Positions 1-10,454 of a stretch of 64,000 nucleotides of DNA are shown here, piece after piece. Both the position numbers and the translations under genes were made by a program. Each line of letters opens with the position of its first letter. Position 1 is the stretch's first letter. The stretch is from Thermophagus sp052400625 (GTDB lineage: Bacteria; Bacteroidota; Bacteroidia; Bacteroidales; Marinilabiliaceae). The DNA lies in the NCBI GenBank assembly GCA_052400625.1, contig JBQTGH010000006.1; one strand, given 5' to 3'. Under the pieces are notes generated by a model. It was given only the letters and a program-made list of their open reading frames with translations. It had not been told where the DNA came from and made no database searches.

Positions 1-2
1 AG

Positions 3-206
3 GGAATTGAATATAAGTGGGTGAGTCGTGCATTGGCCCGAAAAGGTTTTGCTTCTTCTGATGAACCGGTATCGGGTATGGAAGTGGAAATTCGCTCGGA
101 TGGTCATCCTGAGTATTTGCTCACCGGCCCTTCGGGAAAAACCCATAGATTGAGGACCATTGAAGATTTGCTTGATCAGATTGATACTGAAAATAGTTCT
201 TTATGA
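3..206 (+). CDS. C-terminal fragment of an unrecognised protein
   Basis: The reading frame is open from the left edge of the window and ends at a TGA at 204-206, so only about 67 residues of the C-terminus are visible. The fragment is hydrophilic and charged, with no membrane segment, no export signal and no motif I recognise. A GTG at 21 could serve as a start, but the frame continues upstream without a stop, so truncation by the window edge is more likely. It is followed after about 100 bases by htpG on the same strand. Confidence 0.55.
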   Translation, partial: GIEYKWVSRALARKGFASSDEPVSGMEVEIRSDGHPEYLLTGPSGKTHRLRTIEDLLDQIDTENSSL

Positions 207-307
207 TCAAGAGAGCTCTGCCTATATGTCAGTATCCTTTCTTTGGCATAGCCTTTGTTTTTAGAGTGCCGACATTTTAGTTGAATCCATTTAAATCGTA
301 TAGAGTT

Positions 308-2362
308 ATGCAAAAAGGGAAAATTGGTGTTAGTACCGACAACATCTTTCCAATAATTAAAAAATATCTGTATTCTGATCACGAGATCTTTTTGCGTGAA
401 CTGGTTTCCAATGCAGTAGATGCCACGCAAAAGCTTAATACGCTTGCACGTATTGGAGATTTTAAGGGTGAAACGGGAGACGTGACCGTCCGAGTTTCTG
501 TTGACGATAAGAAGAAAACTATTACTATTTCGGACAGGGGTGTTGGGATGACCGCTGAAGAGATTGATAAATACATCAATCAGGTTGCGTTTTCAGGGGC
601 CAACGATTTCCTTGAGAAATATAAAAATGATGCCAATGCCATTATCGGACATTTTGGAATGGGATTTTATTCGGCATTCATGGTATCCAAAAAAGTAGAA
701 ATACACACTTTGTCATACCGTGATGGTGCAAAAGCCGTTAAATGGGAATGTGACGGAAGTCCTGAATATTCTATCGAAGAAATCGATAAAAAAGACAGGG
801 GAACCGATATTATTTTGTTCATTGATGATGAGAACCAACATTTTGCTGCTAAGGGAGAAATCGAACGGTTACTGAAAAAGTACTGTCGCTTTTTGCCCGT
901 ACCCATTGCCTTCGGTAAAAAAACTAAATGGGAAGACGGTAAAGAAGTTGAAACCGATGAAGAAAATATCATTAATGATACTCATCCTTTGTGGACACAA
1001 AAGCCTTCCAATCTGAAGGAGGAAGATTATAAAAAGTTTTATCGTGATCTTTATCCGATGGCGGAAGAGCCTTTGTTTAATATTCATCTGAATGTCGATT
1101 ATCCCTTTAATCTGACCGGGATTCTTTATTTCCCTAAGATTAGAAATAACATAGAAATTCAAAAGAATAAAATTCAACTCTATTGCAATCAGGTGTATGT
1201 GACCGATTCGGTGGAAGGCATTGTGCCGGAATTCCTGACGCTTTTGCACGGAGTTATCGACTCCCCAGATATTCCTCTAAATGTTTCCAGATCATATCTT
1301 CAGAGTGATTCAAATGTTAAGAAGATCTCAGGTCACATAACCAAAAAGGTAGCAGACAGGTTAGATGAGATTTTCCGAAATGAAAGAAAATCTTTTGAAG
1401 AAAAATGGGACGATCTGAAAATATTTATTGAGTATGGAATGCTCACCGATGAGAAATTCTATGATCGGGCCCAAAAGTTTTCTTTGCTGAAGAATACTGA
1501 AGATAAGTTCTTTACCTTTGAAGAGTATAAAAATATTATAAAAGACAATCAAACCGATAAGGATAAGCAACTGGTTTATCTGTATGCTACCAATAAAGAA
1601 GATCAGTATTCCTTTATTGAAGCGGCCAAAAATAAAGGATATGATGTTCTAATGATGGATGGCCAACTGGATACGCACTTCATTAATCATTTGGAACAAA
1701 AATTTGAAAAAACCCGCTTTGTGAGAGTGGATAGTGATGTGCCTGAGAAGTTGATCCCTAAAGAAGAACAAAATGAATTAAAACTGTCGGATGCTGAAAA
1801 GGATAATCTGACACAATTGTTCAAATCGCAAACCCCTGAATTAGACAAGGCTAATTTTATTGTGTCTTTTGAAGCTTTATCTGCTGATGATAAACCTGTA
1901 ATGATCACGCAGCAGGAATTTATGCGTAGGATGAAAGAAATGAGCCAAACAGGTGGTGGCCCTATGATGTTCTACGGAGAGATGCCTGATAGTTATAATC
2001 TGGTGGTTAATGGAAATCATCAATTGATTCGCAGAATAGCGGACGATTGTGAAAAGGAAGTCGGTGAAACCGCCAATGGGTTAAGAGAAAAAATCAATAA
2101 TCTGGAAACAAAAAAATCAGAACTCGAGAAATCTAAAGAAGGAAAAAAAGAAGAAGAGATCCCGCAAGCCCAAAAAGAAGAACTGGAGGATGTGGAAAAG
2201 CAAATTATCGAGCTGAGGAAACAAAAAGATGAAGTATTAAAAGAATATGCCTCAAAAAACAAGCTGGTTTCTCAGCTTATTGATTTGGCTCTTCTTTCGA
2301 ATAATATGTTGAAAGGAGAGGCTCTAAGCCGCTTTGTTAAGAGGAGTCTCGAATTAATTTAA
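308..2362 (+). CDS. htpG: Molecular chaperone HtpG (Hsp90)
   Basis: Cytosolic ATP-dependent Hsp90 chaperone. The N-terminal GHKL ATPase is plain: E31, N35 and D38 in the FLRELVSNAVDAT helix, DRGVGM near residue 76, and the glycine-rich lid GHFGMGFYS near 117. The middle domain carries NVSRSYLQ with its catalytic-type arginine. The length of 684 residues is usual for Bacteroidota; a highly charged, probably coiled-coil stretch near residues 590-645 is longer than in E. coli. The ATG at 308 gives the family-typical start MQKGKIG; an in-frame TTG at 281 would add nine residues that do not look conserved. It is a single-gene unit closed by a strong terminator. Confidence 0.97.
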   Translation: MQKGKIGVSTDNIFPIIKKYLYSDHEIFLRELVSNAVDATQKLNTLARIGDFKGETGDVTVRVSVDDKKKTITISDRGVGMTAEEIDKYINQVAFSGANDFLEKYKNDANAIIGHFGMGFYSAFMVSKKVEIHTLSYRDGAKAVKWECDGSPEYSIEEIDKKDRGTDIILFIDDENQHFAAKGEIERLLKKYCRFLPVPIAFGKKTKWEDGKEVETDEENIINDTHPLWTQKPSNLKEEDYKKFYRDLYPMAEEPLFNIHLNVDYPFNLTGILYFPKIRNNIEIQKNKIQLYCNQVYVTDSVEGIVPEFLTLLHGVIDSPDIPLNVSRSYLQSDSNVKKISGHITKKVADRLDEIFRNERKSFEEKWDDLKIFIEYGMLTDEKFYDRAQKFSLLKNTEDKFFTFEEYKNIIKDNQTDKDKQLVYLYATNKEDQYSFIEAAKNKGYDVLMMDGQLDTHFINHLEQKFEKTRFVRVDSDVPEKLIPKEEQNELKLSDAEKDNLTQLFKSQTPELDKANFIVSFEALSADDKPVMITQQEFMRRMKEMSQTGGGPMMFYGEMPDSYNLVVNGNHQLIRRIADDCEKEVGETANGLREKINNLETKKSELEKSKEGKKEEEIPQAQKEELEDVEKQIIELRKQKDEVLKEYASKNKLVSQLIDLALLSNNMLKGEALSRFVKRSLELI

Positions 2363-2390
2363 ATAAGTATTCCCTAAACGACGATAGTCC

Positions 2391-2441
2391 ATGTCGGGTA
2401 TTGATTCCCTTTAGTTGGGGCGTTGATACCCGACATTTTTT
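2391..2441 (+). terminator. Rho-independent terminator of htpG
   Basis: A perfect 10-bp stem (2392-2401 with 2426-2435), extendable by an A-T pair at its base and by wobble pairs inward, is followed by a run of six T at 2436-2441. The T run is only on the plus-strand side, so it serves htpG and not the minus-strand bat genes. Confidence 0.88.
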
Positions 2442-2553
2442 GAAAATCATTTGATGCTATATCTCAGTAAAGAATATGCATAGCGATGTGTTTATGCATG
2501 TTTGTTTTTATTGAGGCATTGTTGTTATATTGTCATCGTTAATCTTTAAATAA

Positions 2554-3306
2554 TCAGATTACTTCAATTTCTGATTCATGAATCCAGCCTTCATTTCCGT
2601 CTTCAAGACGAATATTCCACCATTCACCTAACTTGGAGATCAGTTCTACTTTAGTGCCCTGATGCAGAACAAATAAATTGGTGCCACTCTGGTCAGGTGA
2701 ACTTTTGATATTGACCGTCGGAGTAAAGATGATAGCATGGGTCCTGTTTACCAGTTTGTCTTTTTGATAGGATGAGAAACTGAAAGAAGTAATGGATAAG
2801 AGAATAAAAATTGCAGCGAATGCAAAGGCGACTTTTTTTATCAATGAACTATTGCCAAATAGATAAAAGCCACAACCAATCAAAAAAAGAACAAATGTAA
2901 CGATGGAATAAACAGCCCATCCATCTGAATCGTTTAAATTTCGGATACTTTGAAACCATTTGGTGATAAAAAATTGATCTACCTTTTCAATTTTGTCTGC
3001 TGTTTGTTCATACGCCAGTCGCAGGTTATAACGGATGTCGTTGTTCTGTGGGGCCAAAAGTAGCGCACGCTCGTAATTGAGAATAGCTTCCGGCAATTTC
3101 CCTGATTTGTAATAGGCATTTCCCAAATTATAATAAAGGGTGGCACTTTCCAAACCAGACTGAAGAATGCTTTGGTACATCTCTATAGCCTGGTCAAACT
3201 TACCCTCTGAGTAAAATTGATTTCCTTGTTCAATACGATTATCCTGTGCCACTACATTTATTCCATAAAAAAGCCAGAGAACAAAGACAAATATTTTAGT
3301 TTTCAT
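2554..3306 (-). CDS. batE: BatE: TPR and SH3 domain membrane protein
   Basis: Last gene of the Bat (Bacteroides aerotolerance) cluster; the exact biochemical role of these proteins is not established. The protein has a signal peptide ending in VVAQ, TPR repeats over about residues 25-125 (one with LYYNLGNAYYKSGKLPEA), two hydrophobic segments near 133-180, and a C-terminal bacterial SH3 domain ending at WIHESEIEV. The ATG at 3306 puts a signal peptide at the N-terminus; an in-frame start at 3417 would add 37 non-signal residues. It lies 134 bases after batD, so a weak internal promoter is possible. Confidence 0.88.
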   Translation of the reverse strand: MKTKIFVFVLWLFYGINVVAQDNRIEQGNQFYSEGKFDQAIEMYQSILQSGLESATLYYNLGNAYYKSGKLPEAILNYERALLLAPQNNDIRYNLRLAYEQTADKIEKVDQFFITKWFQSIRNLNDSDGWAVYSIVTFVLFLIGCGFYLFGNSSLIKKVAFAFAAIFILLSITSFSFSSYQKDKLVNRTHAIIFTPTVNIKSSPDQSGTNLFVLHQGTKVELISKLGEWWNIRLEDGNEGWIHESEIEVI

Positions 3307-3440
3307 GTGTCTGAAAAATTTATTCGTTAAAATCAGATCTTTTGAAAGAATTGATTTATGTGCAACTGAATTAACGGTTTTATTGATGGTCAGGCTTAAT
3401 ATCATCTTCCCCGCCAATTGTCCCGGTTAACTTCAAGTTT

Positions 3441-5324
3441 TTATTTTATTTTTTTCTTTACATTTCGTTCGAGGCGACTTATTACATTAACCGCATTCTT
3501 GTAAAGATTTTTCTTCTCACTTTCAGAATCGTCAGGCGCATAACGTGCATATTCGCAGGTATCTAGGATTTCAAGTAACTGGTCAATGGTTTCCTGTTGT
3601 GCACCGTGACTTTTCAACTCATCCTTGACATTGTCGCGCGTGAGGTCAGCAACGGGGATAACTAGTTTATCACTTATATACCCCCACAAACCTCTAGACA
3701 GCTCTTCAAAAAAGGCCTCTTTATTTCCCGATTTAAGATGACTTGCTGCCTTTTTCAATCTTTTTTGTGCCAGTTTATTGGCACGTTTGGTTTTTTTGAG
3801 TTGTATGTTGGCATTTTCTTTTATCTTTTGTCTAAAGATGATGGAAACCAATACAAACAACAGGAATGGGATAAGATAACCGAGATAAAATTTCCATGTG
3901 CCGAAAAAGAATGTATTGGATGGTTTTAATGTTCCGTTTTTGGTTTTTATGTAACGGATATCCTGTCCTAGGAACTGAACACTTTCCCGACTTGTTGTTC
4001 CTATAGGGCCTGAAACATTTGAACGGTTGACAGGTGCATCAGTCTCACTTCCTTCCACCTTTATAACTACAGGCTTGCTTTTTAGTGTTTTATATTTTCC
4101 TACTGAAGGATCAAAATAGACATATTCTACCGGAGGTATTTCATAAGTTCCCGGATGTCTGGGAATAATTAGTTGTTCATAGGTTTTGGTCCCTTTGTGC
4201 CCCAAATAAGTTGTTGACAGATTGGATGAAGTACTGGGATCAAAGACATCAAAATCGGGTGGAATGTTAAATTGAGGATCGCCGGCTACTTTTAGATTTC
4301 CTGTTCCGCTCAATACGGTCTTTAGTGTTATCCCGTCGTTGACATTGGCATTGTTCTGGGAAGTTGAAACCGACATGTTGAGCGATCCCACGTATCCGGA
4401 AAAATTATCGGGTTGGGGGGTCGGTAAAGGCTTGACATTAATGGTTAAACCTTTGGAAGTAACGGTTTTCTTTACAGTACGATATGTGTCGAAAAAGTTA
4501 TCGAAAATATTGGTAGATTGTCGTGTATTTCTTATCCTGACAAGAAATTCAATGGATATGGGCTCAATCTTAATGGTTCCGCTACGTTGCGGAAAAAGGA
4601 TTTTCTGATTATAAGTTCCGACGCGGTACGTCTTACCATTTAAGTTTTCCAGAGTCCATTCAATATTGTCATTTCCAGTCAGGTCTTCAGCGATAAAGCT
4701 ACGGAAGGAGGGATGTTGGATGTCGCTTATCCCTTCCAAATTTACCCTGGTGTATATTTTAGTGGTAATCAGTACCGGTTGGCTTTGGTAAACGCTTTTT
4801 TTATTGGCTTGCATCGTAATGAAAAGATCACCTGAGGGAACAACGCCGGTGGAAGATTCGCTGGTAGCCCCTTGTTGTGTAGCGGCTGCCTGATTTTCAG
4901 CTTTTACTACCTTTATTGTTATACTATTTGACTGATATTTTTTTCCATCCACTTCAATGGTTGCGGGATCGATAGTAAATGTTCCTGTTTGTTCTGCCTT
5001 CAGGATATAAGTGTAAGAGTATTCCTGTTCCCTACTAACCTTCCCGTTAATGATTTGTACTGAAGATCGTTGAGACATTGTGGGGCCCATAAGGATACTA
5101 AATGGTGACATATCCGGTACCCTAAGATCTTCTCCCTCACTGTTAAGGGAATATACCAATTGAAATTTTTGCCCTTGAACTACCGCATTGGGAGCGGTGA
5201 CTTTAAATTCTACTTCTGCAGCTGAACTATCAAAGCTGCACAGTGTCAGAATCCCAAATATTAAAAGAATGAGTCTGCTTTTGAGTACATTCTCTTTATA
5301 TAAATTGTATTTATCTCGAGGCAT
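3441..5324 (-). CDS. batD: BatD aerotolerance protein
   Basis: BatD is a large envelope protein of the Bat cluster, thought to sit in a membrane complex with the BatA and BatB von Willebrand proteins. It has a signal peptide (SRLILLIFGILTLCSF), a long extracytoplasmic part of beta-sandwich modules (VEFKVTAPNAVVQGQKFQLVY is the typical opening) and a late transmembrane segment (YLIPFLLFVLVSIIF) followed by a basic cytoplasmic tail with a helical domain. The start at 5324 (MPRDKYN) places the signal peptide best; in-frame ATGs at 5363 and 5381 are alternatives. Gene order batC-batD-batE is canonical. Confidence 0.9.
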   Translation of the reverse strand: MPRDKYNLYKENVLKSRLILLIFGILTLCSFDSSAAEVEFKVTAPNAVVQGQKFQLVYSLNSEGEDLRVPDMSPFSILMGPTMSQRSSVQIINGKVSREQEYSYTYILKAEQTGTFTIDPATIEVDGKKYQSNSITIKVVKAENQAAATQQGATSESSTGVVPSGDLFITMQANKKSVYQSQPVLITTKIYTRVNLEGISDIQHPSFRSFIAEDLTGNDNIEWTLENLNGKTYRVGTYNQKILFPQRSGTIKIEPISIEFLVRIRNTRQSTNIFDNFFDTYRTVKKTVTSKGLTINVKPLPTPQPDNFSGYVGSLNMSVSTSQNNANVNDGITLKTVLSGTGNLKVAGDPQFNIPPDFDVFDPSTSSNLSTTYLGHKGTKTYEQLIIPRHPGTYEIPPVEYVYFDPSVGKYKTLKSKPVVIKVEGSETDAPVNRSNVSGPIGTTSRESVQFLGQDIRYIKTKNGTLKPSNTFFFGTWKFYLGYLIPFLLFVLVSIIFRQKIKENANIQLKKTKRANKLAQKRLKKAASHLKSGNKEAFFEELSRGLWGYISDKLVIPVADLTRDNVKDELKSHGAQQETIDQLLEILDTCEYARYAPDDSESEKKNLYKNAVNVISRLERNVKKKIK

Positions 5325-5446
5325 TAATAAAACAAGACCGTTAAGATTATTTAAATATGCGTTCATAACTGTTTTTTGCAAACAAGATTAATTGAATGGT
5401 AAAAATAGCTTATTTAGCAATACCATATCATAAATTGTATCTGGGG

Positions 5447-6157
<711 letters not shown>

Positions 6158-6257
6158 GGCAAAACCTTTTATTATTGTTCTCTTTGTCTTATGACAGGAT
6201 TCCTGCATATATCTGACAAAGGGTATATGTTTTCTGAGAAAATCAACGTCCAATAAA

Positions 6258-7313
6258 CTATATTTCTTCATCCCTTTTGTGTTCATCTACAGTAAACAGA
6301 TCAATATTTTTCAACAATTTGTTTTTTCTTTCCAGAATAATGAATTCAATCAACAAAATTAATATGATCAGAGCGACCGGATATTGGAACTGATCGTCAT
6401 AGTCAGTGTAAATCTTCGATTCTATTTCACTCTTTTTTAGTCCACCTAATTCATCTATCAGGTCGTTGATTCCTGCTCTCAGATTGTTGGCTGGGATGTA
6501 TTTTCCTTCTCCAACATTGGCAATATCTTTCAATAGCGCGGGGTTCATTTTTGTAATAACTACGTTTCCCTGGTTATCTTTCATAAAACTACTTTGATTC
6601 CCAGGGGTTACAGGAATGGGGGCCCCATCAGGTAGTCCCATTCCTACAGTGTAAACTTTGATGCCTTTTTCGAGTGCTTCTTTGGCTGCAATGATTGCAT
6701 CATCTTCATGGTTTTCTCCATCTGTTATGACAACAATGGCTCTGTTTATTCCTTCTTGATGGCTAAATGAGTTGTTGGCTAATCTAATGGCCGATCCGAT
6801 GGCGGTACCTTGCGTTGGAACCATATTGGTGTTGATACCTGACAAAAAGAGTTTTGCTGAAGCATAGTCAGAGGTAATAGGTAATTGCACATATGCATCC
6901 CCGGCAAATACAATGAGTCCTATTCGGTCGTTGACCATTTTGTCTGCAAGTCGTTCAATGGCTAGTTTGGCACGAGCAAGCCTACTAGGTTGAACATCGG
7001 TTGCATTCATGCTGTTGGAAACATCCAGTGCTATAATCAGTTCGATTCCTTTTCGTTTTACTGTTTCCAACTTTGTGCCAAACTGAGGTGATGCAAGGGT
7101 TATTATCAATAGTGCCAAAGCGAGTAGCAATAAATAAAATTTAACGACAGGACGTACGTATGAAACATCCGGCATCAAGTGATTTATCAATTCAAGATTA
7201 CCGAATTTTTTTAGTTTCTTCTTTCGTTGGTATCTGAAAATTAGTTGAACAAACGCTAATATTGGAATTAATACCAACAAATATAGATATTCAGGGTGTC
7301 CAAATCGAAACAT
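6258..7313 (-). CDS. batB: BatB: von Willebrand factor A membrane protein
   Basis: A VWA domain held between N-terminal and C-terminal membrane segments (about residues 9-27, 58-74 and 310-330). The metal-ion-dependent adhesion site is complete: D97-V-S-N-S101, T170 in TQGTAIGS and D198 in ITDGEN. The 351-residue length is normal. It follows batA after 34 bases and precedes batC by about 100 bases, so the genes are almost certainly cotranscribed. The family is associated with oxygen tolerance and envelope integrity in Bacteroides, but its ligand is unknown. Confidence 0.93.
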   Translation of the reverse strand: MFRFGHPEYLYLLVLIPILAFVQLIFRYQRKKKLKKFGNLELINHLMPDVSYVRPVVKFYLLLLALALLIITLASPQFGTKLETVKRKGIELIIALDVSNSMNATDVQPSRLARAKLAIERLADKMVNDRIGLIVFAGDAYVQLPITSDYASAKLFLSGINTNMVPTQGTAIGSAIRLANNSFSHQEGINRAIVVITDGENHEDDAIIAAKEALEKGIKVYTVGMGLPDGAPIPVTPGNQSSFMKDNQGNVVITKMNPALLKDIANVGEGKYIPANNLRAGINDLIDELGGLKKSEIESKIYTDYDDQFQYPVALIILILLIEFIILERKNKLLKNIDLFTVDEHKRDEEI

Positions 7314-7347
7314 ACAGACTAATTTTTAAACGATTAAGACCATTCTG

Positions 7348-8337
7348 TCAGGGCAGATTTCTGAGAACGGTATTTTTTAATAATATTTCGGCTAGCAGTA
7401 ATATCAGAGCTGCCAAAGCAAAAGGAATAAACTCTTCCGACCGTTTGGAGTATTCCTTGACCTGTATTTTGGTTTTTTCCATTTGGTCGATTTTTTCATA
7501 AATCTCCTTCAATTTATTTTTGTTTGTAGCTCTGAAATATTCTCCGCCTGTCATGTTGGCAATTTCTTTGAGCATATCCTCATCAATTTTCACTTCCATT
7601 TGCTGCACCTGTTGGCCAAAAACGGTATTGACGGGGAAGGGGGCTGTACCGATACTTCCAACGCCGATGGTATAGACTCTAATTCCAAAGCTTTTGGCTA
7701 TCTCCGCGGCGGTAAGAGGGTGGATTTCGCCACGATTATTCACTCCGTCTGTAAGTAAAATGATTACCTTGCTTTTAGCGTCGCTGTCTTTTATCCTGCT
7801 TACGGCCGTCGATAATCCCATACCGATAGCAGTTCCATCCTCCAGCATCCCAAAGCTGACATCCTGAATGAGATTGATAAGTGCAGCGTGATCGATGGTC
7901 AATGGACATTGGGTAAAACTTTCTGCTGCAAAAATTACCAAACCCATTTTGTCATTAGGACGACCCGAAATAAATTCAATAGCCACATCTTTGGCGGCCT
8001 CCAGTCGGTTGGGCTTAAAGTCCATGGCTTGCATACTGCCAGAAATATCCAATGACACCATAATATCGATCCCTTCGGTCGTTACTTCTCTCAGATTATT
8101 GGTCGATTGTGGTCGTGCCAAAGCAATAATGAGCAATATCAGGGTGAGGCATCTTAACACAAACGGGAGGTGCCTCAAATATGTTTTTCGGGATTTTCGA
8201 ATGGCCGAAAAACCCTTTAATGTGGAAATTTGTAAGGATGCATTAAGTTCCCTATGCTTCCACAAATACCAACCAATCATTGGCAGTAGTAGAAGTAGCA
8301 GGAAAAAGAAATGCGGATGTTGAAATGTATAGTTCAT
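7348..8337 (-). CDS. batA: BatA: von Willebrand factor A membrane protein
   Basis: A paralogue of the downstream batB with the same plan: N-terminal membrane segment (FFFLLLLLLPMIGWYLW), a second near residues 58-74, a VWA domain with an intact MIDAS (D97-I-S-G-S101, T169, D197) and a C-terminal membrane anchor. BatA and BatB are thought to interact in the inner membrane. It starts 15 bases after the upstream gene ends, in one long minus-strand operon headed by moxR. Confidence 0.93.
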   Translation of the reverse strand: MNYTFQHPHFFFLLLLLLPMIGWYLWKHRELNASLQISTLKGFSAIRKSRKTYLRHLPFVLRCLTLILLIIALARPQSTNNLREVTTEGIDIMVSLDISGSMQAMDFKPNRLEAAKDVAIEFISGRPNDKMGLVIFAAESFTQCPLTIDHAALINLIQDVSFGMLEDGTAIGMGLSTAVSRIKDSDAKSKVIILLTDGVNNRGEIHPLTAAEIAKSFGIRVYTIGVGSIGTAPFPVNTVFGQQVQQMEVKIDEDMLKEIANMTGGEYFRATNKNKLKEIYEKIDQMEKTKIQVKEYSKRSEEFIPFALAALILLLAEILLKNTVLRNLP

Positions 8338-8352
8338 TCCTTATCAAGGTTG

Positions 8353-9381
8353 TTACGGTTCAACTTTTTCTGTTTTATCTTTCAGTTCCTGCGCCTGTTC
8401 TTCTGGCGTGGAAACTTCTTCGTATTTGGTTTGATTGACGAAGAAATAAGCATTCATAAGTGAAAGATCATTTTCATCGGGTAGAGGTTCCATCTTGGCA
8501 AACTTTACAAGATCAGCCAATTCTAAAACCTGGCGCAGACGATCTGCTATTTTATCATCCGGCAATTCAATTTTAGAAATTGAATTCATTATTTCTGATG
8601 TGATTTGCTCTGGAGCAGGTATTCCATACCTGTGTTCCAAATATTTTCTTAGAATATCGGTCAGGCTGGAATGGAATTCCTTGGGATGACCTTTTTGCCA
8701 AAGTTTTGCTTCTTTAAGATGGTCTAGTTCTCTTAAGGCTATTATGTGAGCCGGTTCTTTGGGTTTTTCCCTGATAAAGGCTGAAATGGGATTTTTCCGT
8801 TTCACATAAAAATAGATCCCCGCTGCAATTAAAATGGCAACGATAAGACCTCCAAAAATCCAAGGCAAAAATCGATAAAGTTCGGATAGCTTGAAGGGTG
8901 CATAGAGAGGACCTTTAATGTCCGTAATTCCCTTTTGAGGATCCACCTCTTCGAATGGATTAACCACCATAAGTCCTAAAGCGTTCGTTTTTTTTATGGA
9001 TTGGAGCTGTTCCGATGCTAATTCGAATTCAATAGGAGGGATATAGTGTAAACCACTGTCGAATGAGGTGATTCTGATTACTTTTTTTACAGAAATACGG
9101 TCATTCCCTAGCTCTGTGGTATCCAGAGCCGATTGTTCAATTATTTCAATACTTTTTGTGATGGTATCGCTGAATTGCGGAAAAACCACTTTTATTCCTT
9201 TGGTTTGAGCCACCTCTAATGTCAGATTCATTTGACCCCCAATCACCATAAGCGTAGAATCGGGCGTCGCAGATACTGAATAATTTTGTGCCCTGGTATT
9301 ACCCGAGCCAATAATAGCCAGTAGTAAAAATACCAAGGCCGGATATTTTGAAATATGTATAAAAAATGGTTTGTACCCCAT
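8353..9381 (-). CDS. Bat-operon membrane protein between the DUF58 gene and batA
   Basis: Unnamed protein regularly found at this place in Bacteroidota bat operons. It has a signal peptide (YPALVFLLLAIIGSGNTRAQ), an extracytoplasmic beta-rich domain of about 140 residues (IPPIEFEL), one transmembrane helix (FLPWIFGGLIVAILIAAGIY) and a cytoplasmic helical domain. The plan is like a shortened BatD. The ATG at 9381 lies one base beyond the stop of the DUF58 gene, a tight junction that favours this start over the in-frame upstream start at 9591, which would overlap that gene by 200 bases. Confidence 0.8.
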   Translation of the reverse strand: MGYKPFFIHISKYPALVFLLLAIIGSGNTRAQNYSVSATPDSTLMVIGGQMNLTLEVAQTKGIKVVFPQFSDTITKSIEIIEQSALDTTELGNDRISVKKVIRITSFDSGLHYIPPIEFELASEQLQSIKKTNALGLMVVNPFEEVDPQKGITDIKGPLYAPFKLSELYRFLPWIFGGLIVAILIAAGIYFYVKRKNPISAFIREKPKEPAHIIALRELDHLKEAKLWQKGHPKEFHSSLTDILRKYLEHRYGIPAPEQITSEIMNSISKIELPDDKIADRLRQVLELADLVKFAKMEPLPDENDLSLMNAYFFVNQTKYEEVSTPEEQAQELKDKTEKVEP

Positions 9382-9382
9382 C

Positions 9383-10252
9383 TTAAGCTCGTTTTTTAAA
9401 GAGTGAAATGAGTGCTTTAACATAGTCTTCATTGGTTGGTACTGCCACATTGTCAACACCGCTTCTTGAAAAAGCATTGTGAAGTTTTTCCTCGGTCTGA
9501 GTCCACCATTCCTTATAGGCTTCACGAGTTTTTCTATTCGAAGTGTTGATCCATGAAAATTTTCCGGTTTCGGCATCTTTAAGCTTAACAAATCCTATAT
9601 TCGGCATTTCGGTTTCTCTTGGGTCATAAACCCTGAGAGCCACCACATCGTGCTTATGATTGGCAATTTTCAGAGAATCCTCGAAACCTTCATCCATAAA
9701 ATCGGATATGACAAATGTTGTGCAGCGTTTTCGTATGGCATTGGTCAAGTAGCGAAGAGCCTCTGAAATGTTGGTGCCACGGTTTTCCGGACTGAAGCTG
9801 ATTAATTCCCGAATAATATACAGAATATGCTTCCGACCTTTTTTGGGTGGAATAAATTTTTCAATTCGGTCAGAAAAAAAGATGACACCGATTTTGTCGT
9901 TGTTTTGTATGGCAGAGAAAGCCAGCACAGCTGCCATTTCGGTGATCATGTTTTTTTTGAACCGCCATGTGGTTCCAAATTCACGCGAGCCGGAAACATC
10001 TATCATCAGCATGACCGTCAGTTCACGTTCTTCTTCAAAAACTTTCACATAGGGATGATTGAACCGCGCTGTTACGTTCCAATCGATATTACGAATATCA
10101 TCACCATACTGATATTCACGTACTTCACTGAACATCATTCCTCTTCCTTTAAAAGCGGAATGATACTCTCCTGCAAAAATATTACTAGAGAGACCTCGAG
10201 TTTTGATTTCAATCTGACGTACGCGTTTTAAAATGTCTGTTGCTTCAGTCAT
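9383..10252 (-). CDS. DUF58 domain protein of the MoxR-Bat cluster
   Basis: A 289-residue cytosolic DUF58 protein. It shows the hallmark block YQYGDDIRNIDWNVTARF near residue 48 and a VWA-like fold with DVSGSR near residue 85 and ISDFMDEGF near 185. DUF58 proteins pair with MoxR AAA+ ATPases and VWA proteins, and the partners here are the flanking moxR and batA/batB. Their joint function is probably chaperone-like assembly of an envelope complex; this is inferred from other MoxR systems and has not been shown for this cluster. Confidence 0.9.
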   Translation of the reverse strand: MTEATDILKRVRQIEIKTRGLSSNIFAGEYHSAFKGRGMMFSEVREYQYGDDIRNIDWNVTARFNHPYVKVFEEERELTVMLMIDVSGSREFGTTWRFKKNMITEMAAVLAFSAIQNNDKIGVIFFSDRIEKFIPPKKGRKHILYIIRELISFSPENRGTNISEALRYLTNAIRKRCTTFVISDFMDEGFEDSLKIANHKHDVVALRVYDPRETEMPNIGFVKLKDAETGKFSWINTSNRKTREAYKEWWTQTEEKLHNAFSRSGVDNVAVPTNEDYVKALISLFKKRA

Positions 10253-10454
10253 TTCTTTATGTTTACCTGGTGGCTTGATAGATTTTGTCTTTTATAAAAC
10301 CTATCAAAAACCCATTCACGACTAATCACTCCATTATATAAACTTTGAATAATTCTGCTTCGCTTTCAGCAGAAGGAAGCCTGTCACTTCGCATTTCAAA
10401 ATCCGGATGCAGCTCAAATAGATGAACTGTTCACTATAAACTTAAATATCTCCT